DNA of 64,000 nucleotides from Pseudarthrobacter sp. NS4 (GTDB taxonomy: Bacteria > Actinomycetota > Actinomycetes > Actinomycetales > Micrococcaceae): contig NZ_CP103288.1 of assembly GCF_024758005.1 (NCBI RefSeq), positions 1,364,001 through 1,428,000 on the forward strand, given 5' to 3'. The first letter of the stretch is position 1, and each line of letters begins with the position of its first letter. The notes beneath the pieces were generated by a model. The model had not been told where the DNA came from and did no database searches. It saw only the letters and a list, made by a program, of their open reading frames with translations. The position numbers and the translations under genes are program-made. Below, in pieces: positions 54,089 to 63,390 of the stretch.

Positions 54089-54961
54089 GTGACTGAACCA
54101 ATCCCCGCCGCGCCCGCACCGTTGTTTGGTGCCTCCGACATACGCCGGCTGGCGGAGGAAATCGGTATCCGGCCCACTAAGACCCTGGGCCAGAATTTCG
54201 TCATCGATGGCAATACAATCCGCCGGATTGTGGCTGCCGCAGGCGTCGGGCCGGAGGAAACAGTGCTCGAGGTGGGACCCGGGCTCGGGTCCCTGACCCT
54301 CGGGCTGCTCGACGCCGCAGCCTCCGTGGTCGCCGTCGAAATCGATCCGGTGCTCGCTGCAAAGCTCCCCGAAACGGTGAAGGAATGGCGGCCGTCCGCG
54401 GCAGGCACCTTCCACCTGGTCCACGCCGACGCCATGAAGGTCACCGCACTCCCTGTCCAGCCCACCGCCCTGGTGGCGAACCTGCCCTATAACGTTGCGG
54501 TGCCAGTGGTACTGCATCTGCTGCAGTACTTCCCCAGCCTGCAGCACGGACTGGTCATGGTCCAGAATGAGGTCGCGGACCGCCTGGCCGCAGGGCCCGG
54601 CTCGAAAACTTATGGCGTCCCGTCCGTGAAGGCGGCGTGGTACAGCCACATGCGCAAGGCCGGAGTAATCGGCATGAACGTTTTCTGGCCGGCGCCGAAG
54701 ATCCACTCCGGCCTCGTTGCCTTCACCCGACGCGAGCCGCCGGTCACCACTGCCACCCGCGAACAGGTCTTCGCGGTGGTGGACGCCGCCTTTGCGCAGC
54801 GGCGAAAAACGCTCCGCGCCGCCCTGGCCGGCTGGGCCGGGGGAGCGCCCGAGGCTGAGCGCTGCCTGGTGGCGGCCGGCGTCGACCCCACTGCCCGCGG
54901 CGAGGTTATTGACATTTCCGCGTTCGCCAGGATCGCCGAAGCGAAGGAAGCCAGGCCGTGA
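54089..54961 (+). CDS. rsmA: 16S rRNA dimethyladenosine transferase
   Basis: KsgA dimethylates A1518 and A1519 of 16S rRNA with S-adenosylmethionine. The 290-residue protein shows [17 protein letters not shown] (around 32), [16 protein letters not shown] (SAM loop), [19 protein letters not shown] (NLPYN catalytic motif) and [18 protein letters not shown] 54089 has TAGGAT exactly 6 nt upstream (54077-54082) and no ribosome-binding site, so it is leaderless. Its stop overlaps the ispE start (GTGA at 54958). Confidence 0.96.
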   Translation: MTEPIPAAPAPLFGASDIRRLAEEIGIRPTKTLGQNFVIDGNTIRRIVAAAGVGPEETVLEVGPGLGSLTLGLLDAAASVVAVEIDPVLAAKLPETVKEWRPSAAGTFHLVHADAMKVTALPVQPTALVANLPYNVAVPVVLHLLQYFPSLQHGLVMVQNEVADRLAAGPGSKTYGVPSVKAAWYSHMRKAGVIGMNVFWPAPKIHSGLVAFTRREPPVTTATREQVFAVVDAAFAQRRKTLRAALAGWAGGAPEAERCLVAAGVDPTARGEVIDISAFARIAEAKEARP

Positions 54962-55920
54962 GCGCCGCTGCAGGCCGGTTCACCGCCCGGACGGTCCGGG
55001 TCAAGGCACCGGGCAAGGTCAACGTGTCCCTGGACGTCGGCCCGCTCCGTTCCGACGGCTACCACTCGGTGGCCAGCGTCTACCTGGCGGTCTCCCTCTA
55101 CGAAGAAGTGGCCGCCACCAGCACTGAAACGCCTGGAATAACGGTGAGCCTTAGTCGGGACAGCACCCTGGACCTGGACTCGGTCGACGTACCCCTGGAC
55201 GGCAACAACCTGGCCTGCAAAGCAGCCGCCATCATGGCCGATGTCTCCGAACACGCCACCGGGGTGCACCTGGAGATCACCAAGCGGGTGCCCGTTGCCG
55301 GAGGCATGGGGGGCGGCTCGGCTGATGCCGCCGCGACGCTCCTCGCCTGCGACGCCCTGTGGAACAGCGGCCTCTCCCGGGAGGAGTTGGCCCATCTGGC
55401 CGCCGAGCTCGGCGCCGACGTCCCCTTCTCCCTCCTGGGCGGCACGGCAGTTGGCCTGGGCCTCGGCGACAAGCTGTCCCCGGCGCTGGCGAAGGCGCAG
55501 ACCCACTGGGTCCTGGTGACGACGGATTACGGCCTGTCCACTCCAGAGGTGTACCGCACCCTGGACCGGCTGCGCGAGGCTGAAGGCGTCACGGCCGCCG
55601 AACCCACCGGCGTGGATCCCGCTATCCTTACGGCTCTGCGCAGCGGCGACGCCGAAGCCCTGAGCCGCGTCCTCGTCAACGACCTCCAGCGTGCATCCAT
55701 TAAACTTGCGCCATCGCTGCGGGATACGCTTGGGATTGGCGAATCCCACGGAGCCATCGCGGGCATTGTGTCGGGTTCCGGCCCCACTGTGGCGCTGCTC
55801 ACGGATGACTCCGTAGCCGCGGACGGCCTGGCAGGAGACCTGCGGCGCTACGGCCTGGATGCCATCGCCGTCCACGGCCCGGTTCCCGGGGCACGCATAG
55901 TCTCCGACACCCATATCTAG
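54958..55920 (+). CDS. ispE: 4-diphosphocytidyl-2-C-methyl-D-erythritol kinase
   Basis: GHMP kinase of the MEP pathway for isopentenyl diphosphate. The 320-residue protein has [29 protein letters not shown] at the start (substrate and ATP contacts), the glycine-rich ATP motif [23 protein letters not shown] and the C-terminal [11 protein letters not shown]. The GTG overlaps the rsmA stop by 4 nt, indicating translational coupling. It supplies precursors for the Z-prenyl synthase at 9818. Confidence 0.95.
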   Translation: MSAAAGRFTARTVRVKAPGKVNVSLDVGPLRSDGYHSVASVYLAVSLYEEVAATSTETPGITVSLSRDSTLDLDSVDVPLDGNNLACKAAAIMADVSEHATGVHLEITKRVPVAGGMGGGSADAAATLLACDALWNSGLSREELAHLAAELGADVPFSLLGGTAVGLGLGDKLSPALAKAQTHWVLVTTDYGLSTPEVYRTLDRLREAEGVTAAEPTGVDPAILTALRSGDAEALSRVLVNDLQRASIKLAPSLRDTLGIGESHGAIAGIVSGSGPTVALLTDDSVAADGLAGDLRRYGLDAIAVHGPVPGARIVSDTHI

Positions 55921-55952
55921 CAACGTTCCATCCCATCAGAAAGCAGTTCCCT

Positions 55953-57779
<1,827 letters not shown>

Positions 57780-57805
57780 TCCCTTTTCCCTCCTCCTTGG
57801 TTAGG

Positions 57806-57925
57806 TTCCGGAGGCGGTCCTTCGACGTCGCTTAGACACAGGACATAGGGAGCGCTCCGGTCGCTGGGCGACTCCGCGTTCCGATGTCCCGCGATGCGCG
57901 ACTTTCCGAAGGACCGCCTCCGGAA
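57806..57925. repeat. Palindromic intergenic repeat, copy A
   Basis: A perfect 19-bp inverted repeat, TTCCGGAGGCGGTCCTTCG (57806-57824) with 57907-57925, closes a 120-nt hairpin. Inside, GGACAT (57841-57846) pairs with ATGTCC (57884-57889) and a GGTCGC-type hairpin caps it at 57858-57872. The shared 14-mer is at 57826-57839 in the minus orientation. Confidence 0.85.
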
Positions 57926-58094
57926 GCTAGCGTCCGCTCCCAGCGTGATCACGTCTGGAACGAAGGAACGGCAAGAGTCGTGCGGGTCCTTCCGACAGGA
58001 CCGCCTCCAACGACGGTACGTCACCTTATCGCCTGGGAAACAGGAGGCGTCCCAACCGCGTAGCCAGACGCCGAACGGAAGATGGGCAATAGCG

Positions 58095-58199
58095 GGGCAG
58101 GGGGCCTTCGTGTAGTCGCGCATCGTGGCGTGGAGGTCGCCCAGCGACCGCAACGACACCTATGCGTTGTGTCTAAGCGACGGCGAAGGGTCTCTGCCC
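58095..58199. repeat. Palindromic intergenic repeat, copy B
   Basis: Outer arms at 58095-58110 and 58184-58199 pair imperfectly (GGGCAG/CTGCCC and CCTTCG/CGAAGG with G-U between). It contains GTCGCGCATCG, the apical GTCGC-CCA-GCGAC hairpin (58136-58148) and the 14-mer GTGTCTAAGCGACG at 58169-58182, in plus orientation. Confidence 0.85.
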
Positions 58200-58266
58200 T
58201 GCGAACGTGACCACGGCCGACCGCGAAGGTGACCGTACGCCTGCACTGCGAAGGCCGGGGGAGTAC

Positions 58267-58893
58267 TTACCCCTCAGACTTAAGCTCAGGGTCTTTCTTG
58301 AGGCCGGTGAGGCCGTTCCAGGCCAGGTTGACGAGGTGTGCGGCGACGGTGTGCTTGTCGGGCTGGCGGCTGTCCTGCCACCACTGGCCGGTCATGGCCA
58401 CCATCCCTACGAGCATCTGTGCATACATTGCGCCGTCCTCGCCGCTGAAGCCCCGGCGGGAGAACTCATCGGAGAGGATGTGTTCCACCCGGGCTGTGAC
58501 GTGGGAGAGCAGGGTGGAAAAGGCGCCCTCGGGTTGCGACGGCGGTGCGTCCCGCATCAGGATCCGGAACCCGTCGGTGCGGTCCTCGATGTAGGTGAGC
58601 AGCGCCAGTGCCGCCCGTTCCACCAGGACGCGCGGCTTGGCCTCCTGGGTAAGGGCAGCATTGATGGCGTCCAGCAGGATATGGAACTCAAAGTCCACCA
58701 CCTGTGTGTAAAGCCCCTCCTTGGAGCCGAAGTGCTCGTAGATGACCGGCTTGGACACTCCCGCGCAGGCGGCGATTTCCTCGATGGTGGTGCCATCCAG
58801 TCCACGGACGGCGAAGAGGCCGCGCCCGACGTCGATCAGTTGGCTCCGGCGCTGAAGTCCGGTCATCCGCGTCCGCGGAGGGTTGTTGCTCAC
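58267..58893 (-). CDS. TetR family transcriptional regulator
   Basis: Dimeric repressor, about 208 residues from GTG 58893 (a CATGAT box lies 6 nt upstream). The helix-turn-helix is RRSQLIDVGRGLFAVRGLDGTTIEEIAACAGVSKPVIYEHFGSKEGLYTQVVDFE (about 17-71), a textbook TetR pattern. The ligand domain includes TYIEDRTDGFRILMRDAP and MLVGMVAMTGQWWQDSRQPD, as in the mycobacterial regulator next to glmU. The frame upstream to 58983 lacks conserved sequence. Targets are unknown; ACCGGTAAG just upstream of the gene also occurs in the operator at 9691-9710. Confidence 0.9.
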   Translation of the reverse strand: MSNNPPRTRMTGLQRRSQLIDVGRGLFAVRGLDGTTIEEIAACAGVSKPVIYEHFGSKEGLYTQVVDFEFHILLDAINAALTQEAKPRVLVERAALALLTYIEDRTDGFRILMRDAPPSQPEGAFSTLLSHVTARVEHILSDEFSRRGFSGEDGAMYAQMLVGMVAMTGQWWQDSRQPDKHTVAAHLVNLAWNGLTGLKKDPELKSEG

Positions 58894-59027
58894 ATTTCCA
58901 TCATGCCTTACCGGTCCGGAGCGGGATTCCGGGGCCACGGACAGGGTGCGGCGGGCCCGTGTCGCGCGGCGCCTTGAACACATGGCAAAATAGGGACTTG
59001 TGCCCGGGCCTTACGCCTTCGGCATGG

Positions 59028-59099
59028 TCCGCTCTGGTGTAATGGCAGCACCCCGGCCTTTGGAGCCGTGGAGTATAGGTTCGAATCCTATGGGCGGAA
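59028..59099 (+). tRNA. tRNA-Gln (anticodon UUG)
   Basis: 72-nt cloverleaf: acceptor TCCGCTC (59028-59034) with GGGCGGA (59092-59098, one G-U), anticodon loop CTTTGGA giving UUG, T arm ATAGG-TTCGAAT-CCTAT. The discriminator base is A and CCA is not encoded. A tRNA-Gln just upstream of glmU is also known from mycobacteria. Confidence 0.95.
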
Positions 59100-59201
59100 C
59101 TGCTGTGCGAGGAGTTCAGTAGGATGACACTCGGTGCCGCGCCGGCAGACTGGCCGGACACCGCAAGCGCCAGCGTAAACCGATGCAAGGAGAGCCCGTA
59201 C

Positions 59202-60677
59202 GTGATCCCCGAGAAGGCCCCGGCCGCCGTAATCGTTCTGGCGGCAGGCGCCGGCACCCGGATGAAGTCACGTACCCCCAAGATCCTCCACGAGATTGGT
59301 GGCCGGTCGATGGTCGGGCATGCAATCCTTGCAGCCCGCAGCATCAACCCCCGGCAGCTCGCCATTGTGGTCCGCCACGAACGGGACCTGGTGGCGCGCC
59401 ACCTCGCCGAACTGGATCCGGCGGCCGTAATCGTTGACCAGGACGAGATCCCGGGCACCGGCCGTGCTGTTGAAGCGGCGCTCCAGGTATTGGATGCCGA
59501 AGAGTTGCTGACGGGCACCGTGGTGGTGACCTACGGCGACGTCCCGCTGCTCTCCGGTGATTTGCTCGCTGAACTTGTTGCCACCCACGAGAAGGAAGCC
59601 AACGCTGTCACCGTCCTGACGGCCGTCCTGGAGGACGCCACCGGCTACGGCCGCATCCTGCGCGGGGAAGACGGCACAGTAACCGGCATCCGTGAGCACA
59701 AGGACTCCTCCGAAACAGAGCGGCTTATCCGGGAAGTCAATTCCGGCATCTACGCCTTTGACGCAGCCGTCCTCCGCGACGCGCTGACCCATGTCACCAC
59801 GGACAACTCGCAGGGTGAAAAGTACCTGACAGATGTGCTGGGCCTGGCGCGCGAAGCAGGCGGCCGGATTGCCGCCGTCGTCACTGCTGACCGCTGGCAG
59901 GTGGAAGGCGCCAACGACCGCGTCCAGCTCTCCGCCCTTGGTGCCGAGCTGAACCGCCGCACGGTTGAGGCGTGGATGCGGGCCGGTGTCACCGTGGTGG
60001 ATCCGAAAACCACCTGGATCGATTCCACTGTGACGCTCGACGAGGACGTCCGCCTCCTGCCCAACACGCAACTCCACGGCACCACCAGCGTGGCGAGGGA
60101 CGCCGTCGTTGGCCCCGACACTACGCTCACGGACGTCACCGTGGGCGAGGGCGCCAAGGTGCTCCGCACCCATGGTTCCGGGTCGGTGATAGGCGCCGGC
60201 GCCGCCGTCGGCCCGTTCACCTACCTCCGTCCCGGCACTGTCCTGGGCGAAAGCGGCAAGATCGGTGCCTTCTACGAAACCAAGAACGTGACCATCGGAC
60301 GCGGCTCTAAACTGTCCCACCTCGGCTACGCCGGCGACGCCGAAATCGGCGAGGACACCAACATCGGCTGTGGAAACATCACCGCCAATTACGACGGCGA
60401 GAAGAAGCACCGGACTGTGATCGGCTCCGGCGTCCGCACCGGCTCCAACACCGTTTTTGTTGCCCCGGTCACCGTGGGGGACGGCGCCTACAGCGGCGCC
60501 GGCGCGGTGATCCGCAAGGACGTGCCGGCGGGAGCGCTGGCGCTGAGCGTCGCAGCGCAACGCAACACCGAAGGCTGGGTGCCCGCCAACAGGCCGGGAA
60601 CCCGCTCCGCGGAACTGGCCCAGGCGGCCAGCACAGATTCCTCAAGTACCCCGGCATCTACAGAAGAGGGCAAGTAA
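59202..60677 (+). CDS. glmU: Bifunctional UDP-GlcNAc pyrophosphorylase / glucosamine-1-phosphate N-acetyltransferase
   Basis: Makes UDP-GlcNAc, precursor of peptidoglycan and mycothiol. From GTG 59202 (AAGGAG upstream) it has 491 residues; an ATG at 59124 is in frame but unsupported. The uridylyltransferase domain has AAVIVLAAGAGTRMKSRTPKILHEIGGRSMVGH and GDVPLLSG; the acetyltransferase domain is a left-handed beta-helix with RPGTVLGESGKIGAFYETKNVTIG, SHLGYAGDAEIGEDTNIGCGNITANYDG (catalytic histidine region) and a Ser/Thr/Ala-rich tail. Followed 2 nt later by prs, so the two form an operon. Confidence 0.96.
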   Translation: MIPEKAPAAVIVLAAGAGTRMKSRTPKILHEIGGRSMVGHAILAARSINPRQLAIVVRHERDLVARHLAELDPAAVIVDQDEIPGTGRAVEAALQVLDAEELLTGTVVVTYGDVPLLSGDLLAELVATHEKEANAVTVLTAVLEDATGYGRILRGEDGTVTGIREHKDSSETERLIREVNSGIYAFDAAVLRDALTHVTTDNSQGEKYLTDVLGLAREAGGRIAAVVTADRWQVEGANDRVQLSALGAELNRRTVEAWMRAGVTVVDPKTTWIDSTVTLDEDVRLLPNTQLHGTTSVARDAVVGPDTTLTDVTVGEGAKVLRTHGSGSVIGAGAAVGPFTYLRPGTVLGESGKIGAFYETKNVTIGRGSKLSHLGYAGDAEIGEDTNIGCGNITANYDGEKKHRTVIGSGVRTGSNTVFVAPVTVGDGAYSGAGAVIRKDVPAGALALSVAAQRNTEGWVPANRPGTRSAELAQAASTDSSSTPASTEEGK

Positions 60678-60679
60678 TA

Positions 60680-61660
60680 ATGAGCGAGATTACGGCGCGC
60701 GGCGAAAAGAAGCTGGTGCTCGCCTCCGGGCGGGCCCACCCCGAGCTGGCCCGGGAGATCGCCAAGGAACTGGGTACTGAGCTGCTGCCGGTGGATGCCT
60801 ACGACTTCGCTAACGGTGAGATCTACGTCCGCGCCGGGGAAAGCGTCCGTGGCACCGATGCCTTCGTCATCCAGGCGCACCCGGCACCACTGAACAACTG
60901 GCTGATGGAACAGCTGATCATGATCGATTCCCTCAAGCGTGCGTCCGCCAAGCGCATCACTGTCGTATCGCCGTTCTACCCCTACGCCCGCCAGGACAAG
61001 AAGGGACGCGGCCGCGAACCTATCTCCGCCCGGCTTGTGGCCGACCTCTACAAGACAGCGGGCGCCGACCGCATCATGAGCGTGGACCTGCACACCTCGC
61101 AGATCCAGGGCTTCTTCGACGGCCCGGTGGACCACCTCATGGCCATCCCGTTGCTCGCTGACTACATCCGCACCCGCGTGGACGCCGAAAACGTCACTGT
61201 TGTCTCCCCGGACACCGGACGGGTCCGCGTCGCGGAGCAGTGGGCCGAGCGGCTGGGCGGCGCGCCGCTCGCCTTCGTGCACAAGATGCGCGACCTTACC
61301 GTGCCGAACCAGGCCGTTTCCAAGACCGTGGTTGGCCAGATTGAGGGGCGCACCTGCGTTCTGATCGACGACATGATTGACACCGGTGGAACCATCTCCG
61401 GTGCCGTCCAGGTGCTGAAGAACGCCGGAGCAAAAGATGTCATCATCGCGGCCACGCACGCAGTCTTCTCCGATCCCGCTGCCAAGCGCCTCTCGGAATC
61501 CGGTGCCCGTGAAGTAGTGGTCACCAACACCCTTCCGCTCACCGGTTCCCAGCGGTTCCCACAGTTGACGGTGCTCTCCATCGCCCCGCTGATCGCGCGC
61601 GCCGTCCGTGAAGTGTTCGACGACGGTTCCGTCACCAGCCTGTTCGACGGCAACGCCTGA
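60680..61660 (+). CDS. prs: Ribose-phosphate diphosphokinase
   Basis: Makes PRPP from ribose 5-phosphate and ATP for nucleotide, His and Trp synthesis. The 326-residue class I enzyme has DAYDFANGEIYVRAGESVRG, RITVVSPFYPYARQDKKGRGREPISARLVADL (catalytic loop), VDLHTSQIQGFFDGPVDHL and the PRPP motif CVLIDDMIDTGGTISGAV. It follows glmU by 2 nt with GAGGG as ribosome-binding site. A hairpin follows the stop. Confidence 0.96.
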   Translation: MSEITARGEKKLVLASGRAHPELAREIAKELGTELLPVDAYDFANGEIYVRAGESVRGTDAFVIQAHPAPLNNWLMEQLIMIDSLKRASAKRITVVSPFYPYARQDKKGRGREPISARLVADLYKTAGADRIMSVDLHTSQIQGFFDGPVDHLMAIPLLADYIRTRVDAENVTVVSPDTGRVRVAEQWAERLGGAPLAFVHKMRDLTVPNQAVSKTVVGQIEGRTCVLIDDMIDTGGTISGAVQVLKNAGAKDVIIAATHAVFSDPAAKRLSESGAREVVVTNTLPLTGSQRFPQLTVLSIAPLIARAVREVFDDGSVTSLFDGNA

Positions 61661-61692
61661 CGCCGTTGTCTGCGATGGGCCCACGCCGGCAG

Positions 61693-61726
61693 GGTTCCCT
61701 GGGCGAGCTTGCGAGGCCAGGGAACC
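61693..61726 (+). terminator. Terminator after prs
   Basis: GGTTCCCTGG (61693-61702) and CCAGGGAACC (61717-61726) form a perfect 10-bp stem with a 14-nt loop, with TTTTC a few bases on. Confidence 0.75.
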
Positions 61727-61762
61727 GGTGGGGACGTTTTCAGTAAACGGGCCCGGCGCTGG

Positions 61763-61960
61763 TAAGCTGTTCACCGATACCTTGGCGAGGGAGAGCAACC
61801 GGGAAACCGGCTGGCAGGTCTCCGTTATCGACTGGGTCTGATCTGCCCTTCATTCGAAGGGCTGCCTTCTTGAAAGGGCCGCCTCCGGGCCGCCCGGCGT
61901 TGAAGGTCGCAACAGACCTCCGCCCTTGCTGAACACCGTTTAGTTTTCAAGGAGATTTCC
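61763..61960 (+). ncRNA. Structured 5' leader of rplY (candidate ribosomal protein leader)
   Basis: A TAAGCT -10 box (61763-61768) suggests RNA start near 61775, leaving a leader of about 185 nt. Nested helices follow: CGATA (about 61775) with TATCG (about 61827), GAGA with TCTC inside, and CCGG-GAAA-CCGG with a GNRA loop (61799-61810). Next come GGCAGGTC/GATCTGCC (about 61813-61847), a GCCCTTC-ATTC-GAAGGGC hairpin (61845-61862) and a CGGCC-rich part, ending in AAGGAG. The only frame through it has no protein-like content. Confidence 0.5.
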
Positions 61961-62566
61961 ATGTCTGAGCAGAAGCTCGCAGCAGAACTGCGCACCGAAT
62001 TCGGCAAGGGCTACGCCCGCCGCGCCCGGATGGCCAACCTGATCCCCGCCGTGATCTACGGCCACGGCGCAGAGCCCATCCACGTCACCCTCCCGGCCAA
62101 GGCCACCACCCTGGCTGTCCGCACCGCCAACGCCCTGCTGTCCCTGGACATCAACGGCGAAGGACACCTGGCCCTGGTCAAGGACGTGCAGCGCGACCCG
62201 ATCAAGCAGATCATCGAGCACATCGACCTCCTGACCGTCCGCAAGGGCGAGAAGGTTACCGTTGACGTTCCGGTTCACGTTTCCGGCGAAACCGCCCCCG
62301 GCACCGTTCACAACCTCGAACTGACCGTCGTGTCCCTCGAAGCTGAGGCAACCCACCTGCCCGAGGCCGTCGAGGTCAGCATCGAAGGCCGCGGCGCCGG
62401 CGAGCACATCCACGCCTCGGACCTGGTCCTGCCGAAGGGCTCCGCCCTGCTGACCGACGCCGAGGCACTCGTGATCAACATCTCCGAGGCCACCGTCGCG
62501 GAAGAAGAGACCGAGGGCGCTGAAGGCGCCGAGGCTCCCGCCGCCGGGGAAGCCGCAGCCGAGTAG
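61961..62566 (+). CDS. rplY: 50S ribosomal protein L25/general stress protein Ctc
   Basis: Binds 5S rRNA in the large subunit. The 201-residue CTC form has the L25 domain (AAELRTEFGKGYARRARMANLIPAVIYGHGAEPIHVTLPAK) and a second beta domain (VDVPVHVSGETAPGTVHNLELTVVSLEAEATHLPEAVEVSIEG), plus an acidic Glu/Ala tail. AAGGAG precedes the ATG. rplY upstream of pth is a conserved pair. A long structured leader comes before it. Confidence 0.96.
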   Translation: MSEQKLAAELRTEFGKGYARRARMANLIPAVIYGHGAEPIHVTLPAKATTLAVRTANALLSLDINGEGHLALVKDVQRDPIKQIIEHIDLLTVRKGEKVTVDVPVHVSGETAPGTVHNLELTVVSLEAEATHLPEAVEVSIEGRGAGEHIHASDLVLPKGSALLTDAEALVINISEATVAEEETEGAEGAEAPAAGEAAAE

Positions 62567-62581
62567 TCAGCCGGTACATTC

Positions 62582-62620
62582 TGGCAGTGGCCGGATCCCC
62601 CAGGGATCCGGCCACTGCCA
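62582..62620 (+). terminator. Strong terminator after rplY
   Basis: TGGCAGTGGCCGGATCCC (62582-62599) pairs over 18 bp with 62603-62620 around a CCA loop. Confidence 0.85.
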
Positions 62621-62677
62621 TGTCCACCGCCTTTCGGCGGCGGCGCATCCCGAAACCGCCCACCTTAGGATTGACCC

Positions 62678-63268
62678 ATGACTGACACCTGGCTGATCGT
62701 CGGCCTCGGAAACCCCGGAGTCCAGTACCAAGGCAACAGGCACAATGTCGGCCAGATGGTGGTTGATGAACTCGCAGGCCGTATCGGGGCCAGATTCAAG
62801 ACCCACAAGGCAGGCGCCCAGGTTGTGGAAGGGCGGCTCGGGATTGGCGGGCCCCGCGTGGTGCTGGCAAAACCAATGACGTACATGAACGTCTCGGGCG
62901 GGCCGGTCTCGGCGCTGGCCAGTTTCTACGGAATCACGCCCGATCACGTGGTGGCCGTCCACGACGAAATCGATATCCCGTTCAACACGGTGAAGCTCAA
63001 GATCGGCGGCGGGGAAGGCGGCCATAACGGGCTGCGGGACATCTCCAAAGCACTTGCGACGAAGGAGTACCTTCGGGTCCGCGTAGGGGTGGGCCGCCCT
63101 CCCGGAAGGATGGAGACCGCCGACTATGTGCTGCGGGACTTCGGCACCGCCGAGCTAAAGGAGCTGCCCTTCCTGTTGGACGAAGCAGCCGATGCAGTTG
63201 AAACCCTGGTGTGTAGTGGCCTGACCGCGGCACAGCAGAAGTTCCACCCCGCGAAGTCCGAGCGTTAG
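62678..63268 (+). CDS. pth: Peptidyl-tRNA hydrolase
   Basis: Frees tRNA from peptidyl-tRNA drop-off products. The 196-residue protein has [27 protein letters not shown] (catalytic histidine in NRHNVG), [46 protein letters not shown] and [16 protein letters not shown] [16 protein letters not shown] 62678 has TAGGAT exactly 6 nt upstream (leaderless), so despite following rplY it has its own promoter. Confidence 0.96.
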   Translation: MTDTWLIVGLGNPGVQYQGNRHNVGQMVVDELAGRIGARFKTHKAGAQVVEGRLGIGGPRVVLAKPMTYMNVSGGPVSALASFYGITPDHVVAVHDEIDIPFNTVKLKIGGGEGGHNGLRDISKALATKEYLRVRVGVGRPPGRMETADYVLRDFGTAELKELPFLLDEAADAVETLVCSGLTAAQQKFHPAKSER

Positions 63269-63274
63269 CAACAC

Positions 63275-63304
63275 GGAAACTTAAAGGCCTTTGGGCCTGT
63301 TTCC
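63275..63304 (+). terminator. Terminator after pth
   Basis: GGAAAC (63275-63280) pairs with GTTTCC (63299-63304), enclosing AGGCC/GGCCT (63285-63289, 63294-63298), followed by TTGTCT. Confidence 0.75.
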
Positions 63305-63334
63305 TTGTCTCTGCCCCGGGGTAGTCTTCTACCT

Positions 63335-63379
63335 ATGCGGGGGAGCAATGGGGCTACATCCCGCTATCGCGGGATGTAG
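63335..63379 (+). CDS. Possible 14-codon leaderless leader peptide
   Basis: ATG 63335 lies 7 nt after a TAGTCT box (63322-63327), the leaderless pattern of this window. It encodes MRGSNGATSRYRGM and stops at 63377-63379, 11 nt before the next gene. Its second half is a perfect 11-bp hairpin (63354-63364 with 63369-63379), so translating it would open the hairpin just before that gene's ribosome-binding site. Translation is inferred, not shown. Confidence 0.4.
   Translation: MRGSNGATSRYRGM
63354..63379 (+). promoter_or_regulatory. Perfect hairpin before the last gene
   Basis: CTACATCCCGC (63354-63364), loop TATC, GCGGGATGTAG (63369-63379). It lies in the leader, directly upstream of GGGGAAAAG and the ATG at 63391. 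Confidence 0.75.
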
Positions 63380-63390
63380 GGGAAAAGTTC

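Larger units (their letters stand above)
57780..58266. other. Long intergenic region built around two inverted repeat copies
   Basis: 487 bp without a supported gene. It holds repeat copy A (57806-57925, reading leftward) and copy B (58095-58199, reading rightward). The 170 bp between them include further GGACCGCCTCC-like segments (near 57911 and 58010) related to the arm of copy A, and a GGCGTC/GACGCC hairpin near 58047-58073. Open frames in it (for example 57894-58115) have no protein-like features. Confidence 0.7.

Noticed and set aside
57894..58115. 73-codon frame between repeat copies A and B
   Set aside because: Basic, low-complexity product, no ribosome-binding site, and it lies in repeat-derived DNA.
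61608..61841. Open frame through the rplY leader
   Set aside because: It crosses the prs terminator and the leader promoter and gives a low-complexity product.
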